DNA from: Tetrahymena thermophila SB210
Lineage: Eukaryota; Ciliophora; Oligohymenophorea; Hymenostomatida; Tetrahymenidae
Assembly (NCBI RefSeq): GCF_000189635.1
Contig: NW_002476426.1
Location: 1,240,001-1,304,000, forward strand
DNA: 64,000 bases
Reading direction: 5' to 3'
The notes under the pieces were generated by a model that searched no databases, was not told where the DNA came from, and saw only the letters and a program-made list of their open reading frames with translations. Below are positions 1-12,200 of this stretch, piece by piece. The position numbers and the translations under genes are program-made. The stretch's first letter is position 1. Each line of letters opens with the position of its first letter.

Positions 1-3000
1 AGTGCCCTTTTAATTTTTTTTAGGCGAGACTCTAGCTTCCTATATTAGTTCGAGCTATTTTTTCTTTCCAATCGTGCAAATCATTTAATGTTTAGTCATG
101 ATCTTCTAATTTTTGTAAATTTTGATCTGTTATCAAATATTATCCTTCATGAATTGTTTTATCATTAATCATCTCTTCCAACCCTTAAAAAGCTAGCTGC
201 TTTTTTATTGATTCCAAAACCAGAGGCCATATTGTGTATTGATCCATTAAGTTTTTCACATTAGAGTTCCCAATAAAATTAAAATCGATTTTCATAGAAT
301 CATTAATATTATATCCCAAAAATGTTAAAAAATATGTAAAAGTTTTATCTGGATTAGGAGTTGCCTATATTTTTAATAAAAATAAATACTTAAGAACACA
401 ATAATACATCAATCAAAGCATTCCTTACTTTCAATTAGATTTTTATTTTGTCTATTTTGAATGGGTGATAAAATGTGAATTCAAACGATGGATGATTTTT
501 CTCAAGGTTGACTTTTTTTTTAAAATAATGAAAATTTATTTATTTTTATTATAATTCCATTTAATTTGAAAAAATGAAAAAATAATTATTTTATTAAATA
601 AAAAATGTAAAATGAATTTTATAAAAGGTTTTAGCTCAAAATAATAAATTATTTCTTAATAATAAATAAATATAATTTACCCTGCTTATTGTCTTCATCT
701 ATAATCTAAAACATTGTTTTTTAGTCTTCATTCATGATAAATTAGATTTAGCTTTAGGAAAGAGCTTTTTGCTTTCTTATTTTAATTTTTCCTCTAGCCA
801 TTTAAGATTAAATTTCTGCAAAGCTGGGTTACTTGAAAGTTTTTTGCTTTTTTTGGTTTATATCTTCGTCACTTAAATCTTCTAGTGAATCTTAACCAGA
901 AAATTTATTTTTTTTCATATTTTCAAATTATTTTAAAATATTTTCTGAAGCAAAAGCATCGTTGTCACTGTTTTCTTGAAAGATCATGCTTATAGGTTTC
1001 TTCTTAGTCTTTTTGTGGGTTAACTCACTCGAACTCTTTTTTGGATTATATTTTTTGTTATTATATAAGTTTAATAATAAATTTAGTTTAAATAAAAACA
1101 AATGATTCGTTTACTTAACTCAATACTTCATCTTCATCATCTTCTAAAATATCTACTTTATCAAGGTATTCGCTTTAATTATTTGAATATTTTGATTATT
1201 CAATTTAATATAGAACATCTTAGCTTTCTTCAGTATCCATCAATTCTTTAAGCCCTCCATCATCTCTCTTCTATTTTCTACTAATATCCTACATTTCTAA
1301 AAACTTCTCTTCACCTACTATTGAGTCTATTAATCAAAATAATTTTATGCAAATAACTAAAATAAAATAAAATAAAACCTTAATTAGATAGCTACTAATG
1401 AGAAATCTCATTTTTAGATTAGTTTTAAAAGTGCGTTGATATTTTTATACTATCATCTTTGATGCTTTACTATTTTTTTAGATTTTCTAAACCGATGGAT
1501 TAGCTGTTTTTTAATTTCCTTTCATTTTATACTTAGCCTTAAGCTTCTTAGGCTTTTAGCCTTTCTCTTTCTTATTCAAGTTCCATACAAATACCTTTTT
1601 GCTTGTCAAGCAAGTACTTGTTAAAGGATTCTTCTATTTTGTCAATATCCGTTTTAGTGATTTCTTCCTCTATTTTTGATTGCTAATTTAATATTTCTCT
1701 TCTAATATTTTATTATAACTTTTCAACTTCATCTTATTCAAGGTGCTTTGGAGTTGCTCTTTTTTTTTAAACAACTTCTTTAACGAAATTCTTTTAATTC
1801 TCGGGAACTAAACCAATAGTTTGGGATTTTTAAATTAATTATTGTAAAATTCTTTCTTTTTCGACATTCTTGAGGGCATATTAAATAAATGGGAAAGGAG
1901 TATGAATATCTGAAGGATTTGCATATTAATTTTCCATTATAATTTAACTTTATCCAATTATTTAATCTATTAAATTTAATGTCGATTTTGGTTTTTTCAT
2001 TTTTTGACTTATGCTTTCTTCGTATTTTGTTGAACTTGCTGATGACAAATCCCACTTAGGCCTAGCATTCATAATTGAGTTAGCTTGGTCTGGTACAAAA
2101 ATTAATTAGAAAAATTTGATATTTACAATAAATTTTACCTATTCCTATGATATTGGAAAGCTTTTTTTAGTTCTTTCCTGTGGCAGACTTATATACCCTT
2201 GAATCATTAGTTCTTTCAGTTGAAAAAGAACTCATTTCTGGTGAATGGATATTACTTAAGCTATTCTTTTATTATTTATACCCAATATTTCCATTGTAGT
2301 CTTATATGAATTCCATAGAAGTAACAGGAGAATTTTACTTAATTTATTTTTTACTACTTGAACTATTGATTTAATTGATTATTGATTACTTTGAGGCCGA
2401 ACCATTTTACTATTTGATATTACTGAACTTTTATTCTTATGATGTTTTCATAAAATTTTGGTAATTGTATATGTTCATTTTGTTCATTGAAATAGAATTT
2501 TTATTTTAAGGAGATAGAATAGAGATATTTGACTTTTATACATTTTTATTAGATTGAGGAGAAATTTAAGCACTCTAACTATAATATGGATTTTAATTTT
2601 GATTCTTTATTTAAATTTAAAGTGGAATAGCCAATTGATGTTAAAAGACTGGCTATAGTTTTTGTTATTCATTCATTTATTAATTTTAAGTATTTTAAAA
2701 TAAGTTGTTTTAAGTTTTACCTCCAGAGTGTAATTAAGCTGACTAAACTCTATGATGGTGATGGCCTTTCAAGCTGGTCATGCTCTTTATTTTTTTATCT
2801 TAACTTAAATTATGCTGACTTAATTTCTCTTAAGAGTTGATTTGTTAGCTAGATTTATAATTATTAGTCTTAGGTTGCTATTATTATTGAAGATTCATTG
2901 AAAGTTAAGTACTTGAGAAATGTTAGGCATCGGAAAATTGCATACTTTTTGCTTTCTTATGATGAGATACTATTTTAATTTAAAATTATTAAGATTGCTA

Positions 3001-5286
3001 ACTTTATTCCATGATTTATTCGCTTGGTTATTTAGATTATTATTGTTATGTTTCTTTATAGATAGGAACTAGATTCTATTTGAATCTTTCTTTTACCTCT
3101 TTTCCTAGCGATTACTCAATTTCAAGTCTTTACTTGTCTTGTATTTAATCTTCTAAATTATAATCAGAGAATAATTTAGCACCTCCTTTGAGCTTTTTAA
3201 ACAAATTTATTCTTTCTACTAAAATATCTTTTTATATGATCATATTATTTTAAAAATTCAAGGATCTTATTTTCTCATATTTTTTATCTTCCTATTGCTA
3301 ATCAGTAAAGCGATCCATAAAACTTTAATTATCATGAGGGAGAGTGATACTTAATTCTGAAAGATTATTACCTAAATTTTCTATATCTTCGTCATCAATC
3401 TCATAAGGACCTTCTCTCTACTTGATGTTACCGGGAGAGTTTTTTTAAGCTTCGATATTGGCCAAATATTATTTAATATTAGTGTTCCCTACTAAAATTG
3501 ATTATCTAGCCATTGATCTTCTTGCAGCTAAGTTAGGATTTGGCGACTGAATTTCCAAATTTGCAGGTGACTATAAAATAGATTTTTTTTTAGACATTAA
3601 ATTTGATACAGTTTACAAAAGCATGCTTTTTACTTGAGGTTTAATTTGCTTTGAGAAAGAATTATTTAATTATGAATTATTTTATGAAGGAACTTGTAAA
3701 GTAAATGGATTTTCTTTCTTTTGAGTAGGAGATTAATTGGCTAAACTACCACCTCTAGAAAGACTTTAGGTTGTTCCTCTTGATAAACTTTATTTTGAAT
3801 TTTAATGAAAGACTGGAGTATTAGTTTAAATATTATTGCTTTGCATTGCATTTTTAAACCATTTCTCATTGTTTTTCTGGCTGATCAAAAATGCAATTTT
3901 CTTTTTTTAGCTTGAGTTTGATTGTTACTAAAACTTATTTGATTTTTATGAAACTTCTAAAGCAAGTTTCTAAAAATTAAGTTAGGAGTCCTTTCTTTAA
4001 AATTGTTTATCATTAGTTACTGAACCTAGCTCAGAATCTGTGTTTTTTGTCTGGCCTCCATTTTTTATGATTGTAGCTCTTTGCTTTTCATATTGTTTTT
4101 TGAATTTCTCAAAAATTTCTTATTTTTACTGAGCATTGAGAAAAGCATCACTATCTATTTTGAGTATAATTTATTCAAGCTATATAGATTCTTTGAGACA
4201 CTTAGTCATTTCAAATATTGCCTTAGATAGTAATATTTCACAGTCATAAATGATTATTTAAAGCTTCATTTTTTTCTCTGGGTTAGAAAAAAATACTTCT
4301 AAAAAGAAATCTGATTAAATCATAATTGTGCTAAGCTTTATAGCTTTTCTAAATAAAATTGCACTTCCTTTAAAATCTTCAGTCTAGTATCTACACATAC
4401 CAAAAATAATAAGGATAGATTAAATTATAATCCATCCATAATGCTAAAAACTCATCATTTCTTTGATGAACATTTAATAATCATCAAAGAGAGCCATTAT
4501 TTCTGGTAAATTCTATTTTCTGATACCAAGTCTTATCTTAAAAAGCAAAACAACTAAATCTAAAATTAAAATTTCAGTTTTGATTTCTTCATCAGTAACT
4601 TATTCTCTATATTCTAAGAATTTGTTTAAGCTTTTTTCTAACTTTCTTATATAATTTTCATCTGTTTTCATTAGTTACAGTTACAATTGTTACTCCTTTT
4701 TTGTTTATTATAAATACCTATTTTCTGGAAATTTATTATCTAACTCAAGGTGAATTTCTAAGTATTTAACTGCAAAAAGTCCCTTGCATATTTTCCATCT
4801 TTACTTCAAATATTCTTAAAAGTTTTCTTCCTTTTAAAATAAATAGTTAAAATTTTTGGTTTGATTCTTATTAAATAAAAACACTATTTGTTTTTAAAAT
4901 AGGAAAATTAAGTTTTTAATTAAATAAACATCATATTATAATCTAGTAATTAAATATTGATATTTATAGATTTTTGGCTAAGAAAGAGGGTTTAAAACTA
5001 AAAAAAAAATATACAAATCAAAATATAGGAAATTGAATCGTGTAAAACGCCACGCTGAGCTGGGATAAAAATAAGTAAAAAAAAAAATAAATGGATGTTT
5101 TACTTTATCTACTATAGTATTGGCTTATTCTAAAATATCTTTTTTTTATTACTTAAGCTTCTAAGCGTTATCAATATCTCTAAAATAAAATCCATAATCC
5201 ATCAGACATTTGAATTTATTTAGCTAAAAAATACTTATTTCATGTATTTTACAATAAAATCTAAGCAATTTAGAGTCCTAATCCAT
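1..5286 (-). CDS. Large Gln/Ser-rich protein with helical N-terminus (3' end off the left edge)
   Basis: I do not recognise this family. With TAA/TAG read as Gln, the minus strand carries a main exon from about 5000 down to about 2149 without any TGA, then more exons to base 1, where the gene leaves the window. Introns I can place in frame: about 2088-2148, 1317-1377, 1037-1110, 511-680 and 366-430. One or more 5' introns lie around 5007-5112. The start at 5286 (MDQDSKLLRFYCKIHE) is the first Met after an A-rich leader and is uncertain. The first ~350 residues are rich in hydrophobic/charged helices (for example AVKYLEIHLEL and GSAILFRKAIKLS), reminiscent of TPR-type helices but without a clear repeat consensus. 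The rest is Gln/Asn/Ser-rich with a charged helical stretch (LEQERERLKAQEAQ) near 1560. The C-terminal part inside the window looks folded (FGYN-like, FNFIGNSN). At least ~1,500 residues. Coding status is sure; function is unknown. Confidence 0.72.
5036..5068. other. Isolated GC-rich patch in the 5' part of the first gene
   Basis: About 30 bases around 5039-5066 are far richer in G/C than anything within several kb. They fall where the first large gene most likely has an intron (5' splice site near 5112, acceptor candidates near 5007 or 4950). I see no tRNA fold. A small structured RNA in an intron or a chance remnant are both possible. Confidence 0.3.
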
Positions 5287-6256
5287 ATTTCTTTTTAAAG
5301 CAATATTTAAAATTTATTTTTAAGTACGATTAGCTTCTTATATCTGGATTTAATAACAATTTATTTGTTTATATATAATCTAAATCTTATTATTCCAAAC
5401 AGATTTTAACTATTTCTAAATCAATTATCACTTTTCTTAATTAATATCAATAAAAAAGCCTTAAATCAAAGTCTATGTTTCTCAATTTAATATTTTTAAA
5501 TAAACAATTCTATAATTTGAAATATTTTTTAAGATACTTCGAATCAAAATTTAAAGCAATAACCTGTCTAACCATTCAATATAAACTCTTAAATCTCAAC
5601 ATACCAACTCTGAAAATTTGTGTATACACAATCTCCTTAATTTTATAGGATTAAATTGCAATTTTTTATTAATCAACTTTTGAAAAATAAAAAAAATTTG
5701 TAAAAATGCAAGCTTTAAATTAAGAATTCAGGCAATTAATTCAAAATAAATTTGTTTTATGGAGAAATTTGTAAAATATTTTTTTAAATATAGCTTTTAT
5801 AATTGATTTATAATTTTTTGATTTGTATTCAATACACAAATCAAAATTTTTTATTGAGATAAATAAATAATTATATACTATTTAAATAAATAGTTCTATA
5901 ATTAGTAGTATTTTCTAGCATACTTCCAATCAATATTAAAATAACATTATCTTCTTAATCATTCAAAAAATAAACTCTTAAATCTCAATATTTTAACTTA
6001 AGCTATTTTCAACAACACCAAACACTTAATTTTATATGCAAAAATTTCATTTTGTATTAATCTACTTTTGAACAATATAAAAATAATTGTGAAAATACAA
6101 GTTTTAAATTAAAAGTTTAGATGATTTAAAATAAATTAATTTTTTTTTTAGAAATTAATTAAGTAATTTGAAAAGTATTTTTTTTATTTAATTTTTTGAT
6201 TTGAATTTAATAAACAAATCAAAATTTAAAAATGAAATTAATATGTAATTTTATCA
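5287..6256. other. AT-rich spacer between two minus-strand genes, made of a diverged duplication
   Basis: No convincing coding sequence. It holds the 5' leader of the upstream gene (a weak in-frame extension without Met up to about 5415) and, from about 5500, two diverged copies of a ~360 bp segment that run up to the end of the next gene. Confidence 0.55.
5500..6235. repeat. Diverged tandem duplication, copies about 5500-5862 and 5881-6235
   Basis: The two halves share an ordered series of matching words: aataaa(c/t)a(a/g)ttctataatt near the start, ataaactcttaaatctcaa in the middle, attaatc(a/t)acttttgaa further on, then a gatttg...caaatc inverted repeat at the end (5820-5842 and 6198-6220). 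Similarity is obvious but far from identical, so the duplication is old. The terminal inverted repeats could form 6-bp hairpins with 11-base loops. Confidence 0.6.
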
Positions 6257-9200
6257 TCACATAAATAAATCTTTAGGATAGTGAATATTTTTTGAAAGGA
6301 CAAAATCATAGTTAGGAAGTGATTTCAAAAACTCCTCTGCTTAAGGATCTAGTTAAACTTAAGGCTTAGCCTCAACAAATTCATCAAACTATTCAAAATC
6401 ATCATTATCGTTCTTATTCTATAAATTATTATTTCTATTCGCTAAGGCATAAAGGCTTGGAACCTCTTCTGCTATTTATTATATTGGTTTAGCTTGATTA
6501 ATTTCAGTCTCATTATCATCATTGAAAGCCAACAAATTCACCCCAATTGATTATTGATTACTTACTTATTATGGCTAAGCACTAGTTTAATTAGTCGAAG
6601 TTCCTTAAAATATATCAAAGTCATCATCGTCTTATAAATTATTCTTTAATCAAAAAAAGTTTTTCAATTAATAAATCTGAATAAATAAATAAAAATACTT
6701 AATTTTATGGCTATTATTAACTATTTATAGGTTAGCTTACTTAATTTTAAGATTTAGATATATCAGCTTACTATTGTTAAGCTATCTGATCCTAAGCCTA
6801 TTGTGGCTGAGCACTACTACTTTAGAAATCATCGAACTCAAGCTCAAACTCATCTTCATGTTACTATGATGAACTCTGTTATTATATCTATCTTTGTTTT
6901 AGTTCCTCTTCTTCTTTCTTTTACTTTTCAAGCTATTCTTATTATTTTTGCTGCTGTTCTAAGATACTTTATTTTTCCTTTTTTTATATTTCTTCTTCTT
7001 CTAATTATTTCTTCTTTTTCTCTAATTGTTCAATTTCTAGCTTAGATTTTCTTTCTTACTCTTCAGCTATCTATTTTCTCTTTGCTTCTTCTTCAAGTTA
7101 TTTTCTTTTGGCATCTTCTTCTTTCTATTTCTACTCTCTTTGCATTTTTTCTTTCTATGCTTACTCTTCTTAAAGTTTTTTGGCTATTTATGCACTTTCT
7201 TCTTCTTTTTATTTCTTTTTATCTGCTTATTCTTAGGATTTTTGCTATTCAAGCTTTTATCTTTCATTTGGTTATTGCTATTAATCTTTATTTGACATCT
7301 CTGAATTGGAGTTAGCTGATTTCATTTATATTTCAAAACTTCCACTTTACTGTTAGCTATTTTCCTTTTGAATAGTTGGAGACTAAAGTTCTTCTTCATA
7401 ACCTATTTTAACTTCATCATCTTCTTTCAATCTTAAGCTTTAAAACAACCTAAAATGATTAAATATGATCAAATATCTGATTTATTAAAAAGAAAATTAA
7501 AAACTGACTTCTTTTTTAGATCAGAATCTTTCCAAACTTATTTAGTTCTTTTTAAAAAATTAACTTGGCATGTCTTCATTGGATCTTCAATTATTCCTAT
7601 AAAAAATATAAAATGTTATTATTATAATACCAGTTGTATAAATTTACTCTTTTCATGTTTAAACCTATTTTTGCCTATAGTGGTTTTTTTATCTAAATAA
7701 AGATGACTTATAATTTTTAAATTCTCATTTCCAACTGATTTTTGATTAATTTGCTAAAACTTTTTATTAAACCTTTAAAAAAATATGAAATAAGGTTTTA
7801 TAACATAAAATTTACTCATCCATAGTTGAGCTAACAGATTACATATTGATCTTTTATTTTTCATCAACATTAAAATTCATTACATAATTTGTAGACTTAC
7901 ATCCTATTTATTCGCTCAGTCTGTAATTTAAAAATCTGAGGTAATCATTATCTCTTCCAACTATACTCTATTTAAAATTATTTAATATATTTTAAATTGC
8001 CAAATTTATTTTAGTTTACAAAATCGTTTTCATTAGGTGGTAGTTAATAATTAAAAGATTGTAGGGCACTAGAATTTATAGGCTTACTATTTTAAGGCAC
8101 ACTCTAATCAAAATCGCCAAAATCATCATCATCATCTTCATTTTATTATTGTTTTTAAACCTAATTAACTTATTAGACTTTTTGGTCTTCTTAAATTTTC
8201 TATTGTTATGAAGCAGGAGCAGGAGGATTATCGAAATCTCCAAATTCATCATCCTCATCATCGTTTTGATTTTAATTATTATTTACTGGCTGAGTTATTT
8301 ATTACTATTATTATATTGAGATATTTTATTGTTAGGAAGCTGGTGTATTTTCTTTGAAATCACCAAATTCATCATCATCCTCATCTTCATTATTATTTAT
8401 CTATTCTGTTTTTTAGATATTAATTGCTTAAGATTGCTATGGTTAATTATTTTATTATTAAGAAACTGGTTAATCTCCTTCAAAATCACCAAAATCATCA
8501 TCTTAGCTTTCACTTTTATCAGCTTTATTTTAATTAGCAGCTTCTTTAACTTATTCATTTTAAGTATTATTGAACTCACCAAATTCATCCTCATCAATCT
8601 CAGGTTTTTCTTATTCTCTTTTTTATTCGCTATCAATTTAAATTTTTTGTTAATTTTTACCTTCATCAAAATCTCCAAATTAATCATCTTCATCATTAGC
8701 TTAATGAATTTTATCAATATTTTGGCTATCAATTTAATTAATTAGACCATTGTTGTTTTATTCTTTGTTATTGATATTTTCAACTTATTCAAAGTCTCCA
8801 ATATCATCTTATTCAGAAATTTCTTATTTTTGAATTTCTTAATTATTGCTTTAGTTTTAAACGTTATTAAAATCACCAAAATCATCTTCATCATTCTTAA
8901 TTTCGTTTCTAAGTTCCTTTTCTGCTCTTTATTCACTTGCTTATATTTCAAAGTCATCAAATTAGTCTTCTTAATTTTAATTACCACTGTTAATAACTTA
9001 ATTTTTAACTTCTTATTTATCTTAGTTTTCTTCAGATTCTCCAAAAAAATCCTCGTTGTTATTTTATCCATTTCTTATATTTAATTATCCTAGTTGATTA
9101 CTAGATTATGCACTCACATCCTTACAAGCTATTGAATTTATTGGCTAACTTGTATTTTTTTCTAATCCTTCATGATTTTCTTTATAATTACTGCTTTGGA

Positions 9201-12200
9201 CTATTTCAAAATCATTTAAATCATTATTATCTTATTGCTTTTATTAATTCTATGAATTTTAATTCTAGTTTATATCAGATTTTTCAAAATCACCAAATAG
9301 ATCATCATCATCATTATTATTTTATTCCTGCTATTATTAATCAATTTTTTGGTTATTATCTTAATTCTAAGCATGAGATTATTCTTAAACTTATTATTAA
9401 GTTTAATGAGTGTTTGTATTCTCAAAATCTCCAAAAAGATCATCATCATCATTATTTTTTTCTGGTTATTATTAATCCATTTCTTATTTATTATCAGAAT
9501 GCTAAGCAGCATGAGTTTACTCTTGAATATATTATTAAGTTTATTGAGTATTTGTATTCTCAAAATCTCCAAAAAGATCATCATCATTATTATTTTTTTC
9601 TGGTTATTATTAATCCATTTCTTATTTATTATCAGAATGCTAAGCAGCATGAGTTTACTCTTGAATTTATTATTAAGTTTACTGTGTGTTTATATTCTCA
9701 AAATCTCCAAAAAGGTCATCATCGTTGTTTTTTTATCCTAGTTATTATTAATCGATTTTTTATTTATTATCTGAATCCTAAGCTTGAGTTTACTCTTGAA
9801 TTTACTAATTAGATTAATCAGTATTTTTATTTTCAAAATCACCAAATAGATCTTCATCTTTATTATTTTATTCGGGTTATTATTAATCAATTTTTTGGTT
9901 ATTATCTTAATCCTAAGCATCAGACTATTCTTAAATTTATTACTAAGTTTAATGAGTTTTTGGATTATCAAAATCACCAAAAAGATCATCATCATTATTA
10001 TTTTATTCTGGTTATTATTAATCAATTTTTTATTTATTATCTGAATCCTAAGTATGAGTTTACTCTTAAATTTACTACTAAGTTTACTGAGTATTTGTAT
10101 TTTCAAAATCACCAAACAGATCATCATCGTTATTATTTTATTGTGGTTTTTATTAAACAAGTTTTTGGTTATTATCTGAATCATCAGCATGAGATTATTC
10201 TTAAATTTATTCCTAAATTTAATGAGTGTTTGTATTTTCAAAATCACCAAATAGATCTTCATTTTCTTGTTTTGAATGGCTTAACTGCTATTCTTATTAT
10301 TCTTAAATTTTTACTTAATCTTAGGTATTCTATTTTTATTATTATTAATTTGAATTAACTTAATCAAAACCTCCAAATAAATTATCATCGTCTCCTTCTT
10401 CTTTTTATTTAACTTCATTTTAATCATTTTCTTAAACCAAATTCTATTCTTAATGCTATTTCTAAATTTAATTGGTATTTGTATTTTCAAAGTCATCAAA
10501 TAAATCATCACTCTCTTTTTTTGCATTTTCTTAAGCTTAGACTTATTCATTATACTATTATTTAATTTCGTGTACTTTTCCCAAAATATTTTCATTATTA
10601 ATATCTTTTTATTCATCAATCTAAACTATATTTTGGCTATTATCTGCAACTGGCTATTCTTATATTTTTTACTAGTTTTAGTTGTTATTTTCAAAGTCTC
10701 CAAACAGATCATCGCTTTCTTTATTTTCATGATTTTTTTATTCTTATAAATCAACTTTTTCTTTTTAATTTTAAACTTAGTTTATATTTACAGCATTTTA
10801 TAAAACATCAGATTATTATTAAATCTATTTTTAATTTTAGTTTGCATCATCAAAGGAATCAAATAAGTCATCTTTATTTTTATTTTCCTGATTTAATTAT
10901 TCAACTTACTCTGAATCTTTTTATTAACTTGAATTTGAATTATCCTATTATCCTAAAACCCCAAAAAGATCTCCATTATTTTAATCTTTTTTTATTTCTT
11001 ATAAAGCTGTACTTTGGTTACTTTCTTAATGTTAGTTTTATTCTTATTTTTATTCTTATATTGAATTTAAATTTTCAAATTCACCAAATAAGTCTTCTTA
11101 TTATTTATCTGTAAAATTTATTTATTCCTTAGAGGTTGTTTAATCACCTTAATTTAAAACGCTTTGTTGCTTTTCAATATTATTTTCTTCTTCTTTTTTT
11201 TCTGTTTGTGAAGCTTCCTTCACTATTTATTACTAATTTTAAGTAAAATCTATATTTTCATCATTATTTTATTGACTTTAATCAATTTAATCAAATAGAT
11301 CTTGATTTTCTTAATTTTTTTATGTTAATTCATCATTTTCTTGAGTTTTATGATTTTAAATTTACATTTCGTTCTTATCTTACTACTAAATCTAATTAAT
11401 TTCATCAAAATCTCCAAAAAGATTATCATCTCCTTTTGGTAATTAATTTTACTCTGATTAAGCTTTATCTTCATTTACTTAATTCGAAGTTTTATTAACC
11501 TAATTATCTAATCCTAATTCTGATTGAATATCCTTACTCTCAGTCTAATTTTAATTTTCAGTTTAACTAAAATCCTCAAATAAGTCCTCCTATTTATCTC
11601 CTACAAATTGCTTTTATTAGTCTTATTATTATTCTAAGTTTTTTGAATCATCACCAAAGAGGTCATCATTACGATTTTCAATTTAATCATTAACCTAATT
11701 TTATTAACTTTCAGCCAACTCTTAATTAGGTAACAAATTTTATTCTAGTTTATCTTAATTTTCTAAAGTTTATTTTATTTCTACTGTTGGTTAATCAATA
11801 TTTTATTTATCATTATCTTCATTTATATCACTATCAAATAAATCTTAATTCTTAATATCTTTATTTTCACTTTAATTTTCGAAAATATTTTCGTTGTTTT
11901 TTAAAGCTTGAGTCACTTAGTTTGTATTTTAATTATTTGTTAAGATTTCATTATCTTCATTATTTTCAGTCATATTTTAATGTAAAATTTAATTATCATT
12001 AGTAATTTAATTAGAGTTAACAACATTATTTGATTCATTGTTTTATTTATCTAAAATAATAATATCTTATTTTTGATGTGTTTCACTAAAATCACCAAAT
12101 AAATCTTCTTCATTTTAGTTTTGTTATTAAACATTTTACTTTTCATTAACATTAAGTACTTAACTAGGATTTAATTAAATATTTTCTGTATCCTTTTCTT

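Noticed and set aside
1780..2055. Minus-strand frame starting MGFVISKFNKIRRK
   Set aside because: The true reading of this segment, connected by splicing to the exons on both sides, is in another frame (NARPKWDLSSASSTKYEES...).
9108..9812. Long plus-strand frame with HHHH- and FFLVIINP-type repeats
   Set aside because: It is the exact antisense of the FGDF repeat gene; the minus strand gives ordered acidic motifs, a start and a TGA with a sensible C-terminus. Other plus- and minus-strand frames in 7-13 kb are shadows for the same reason.
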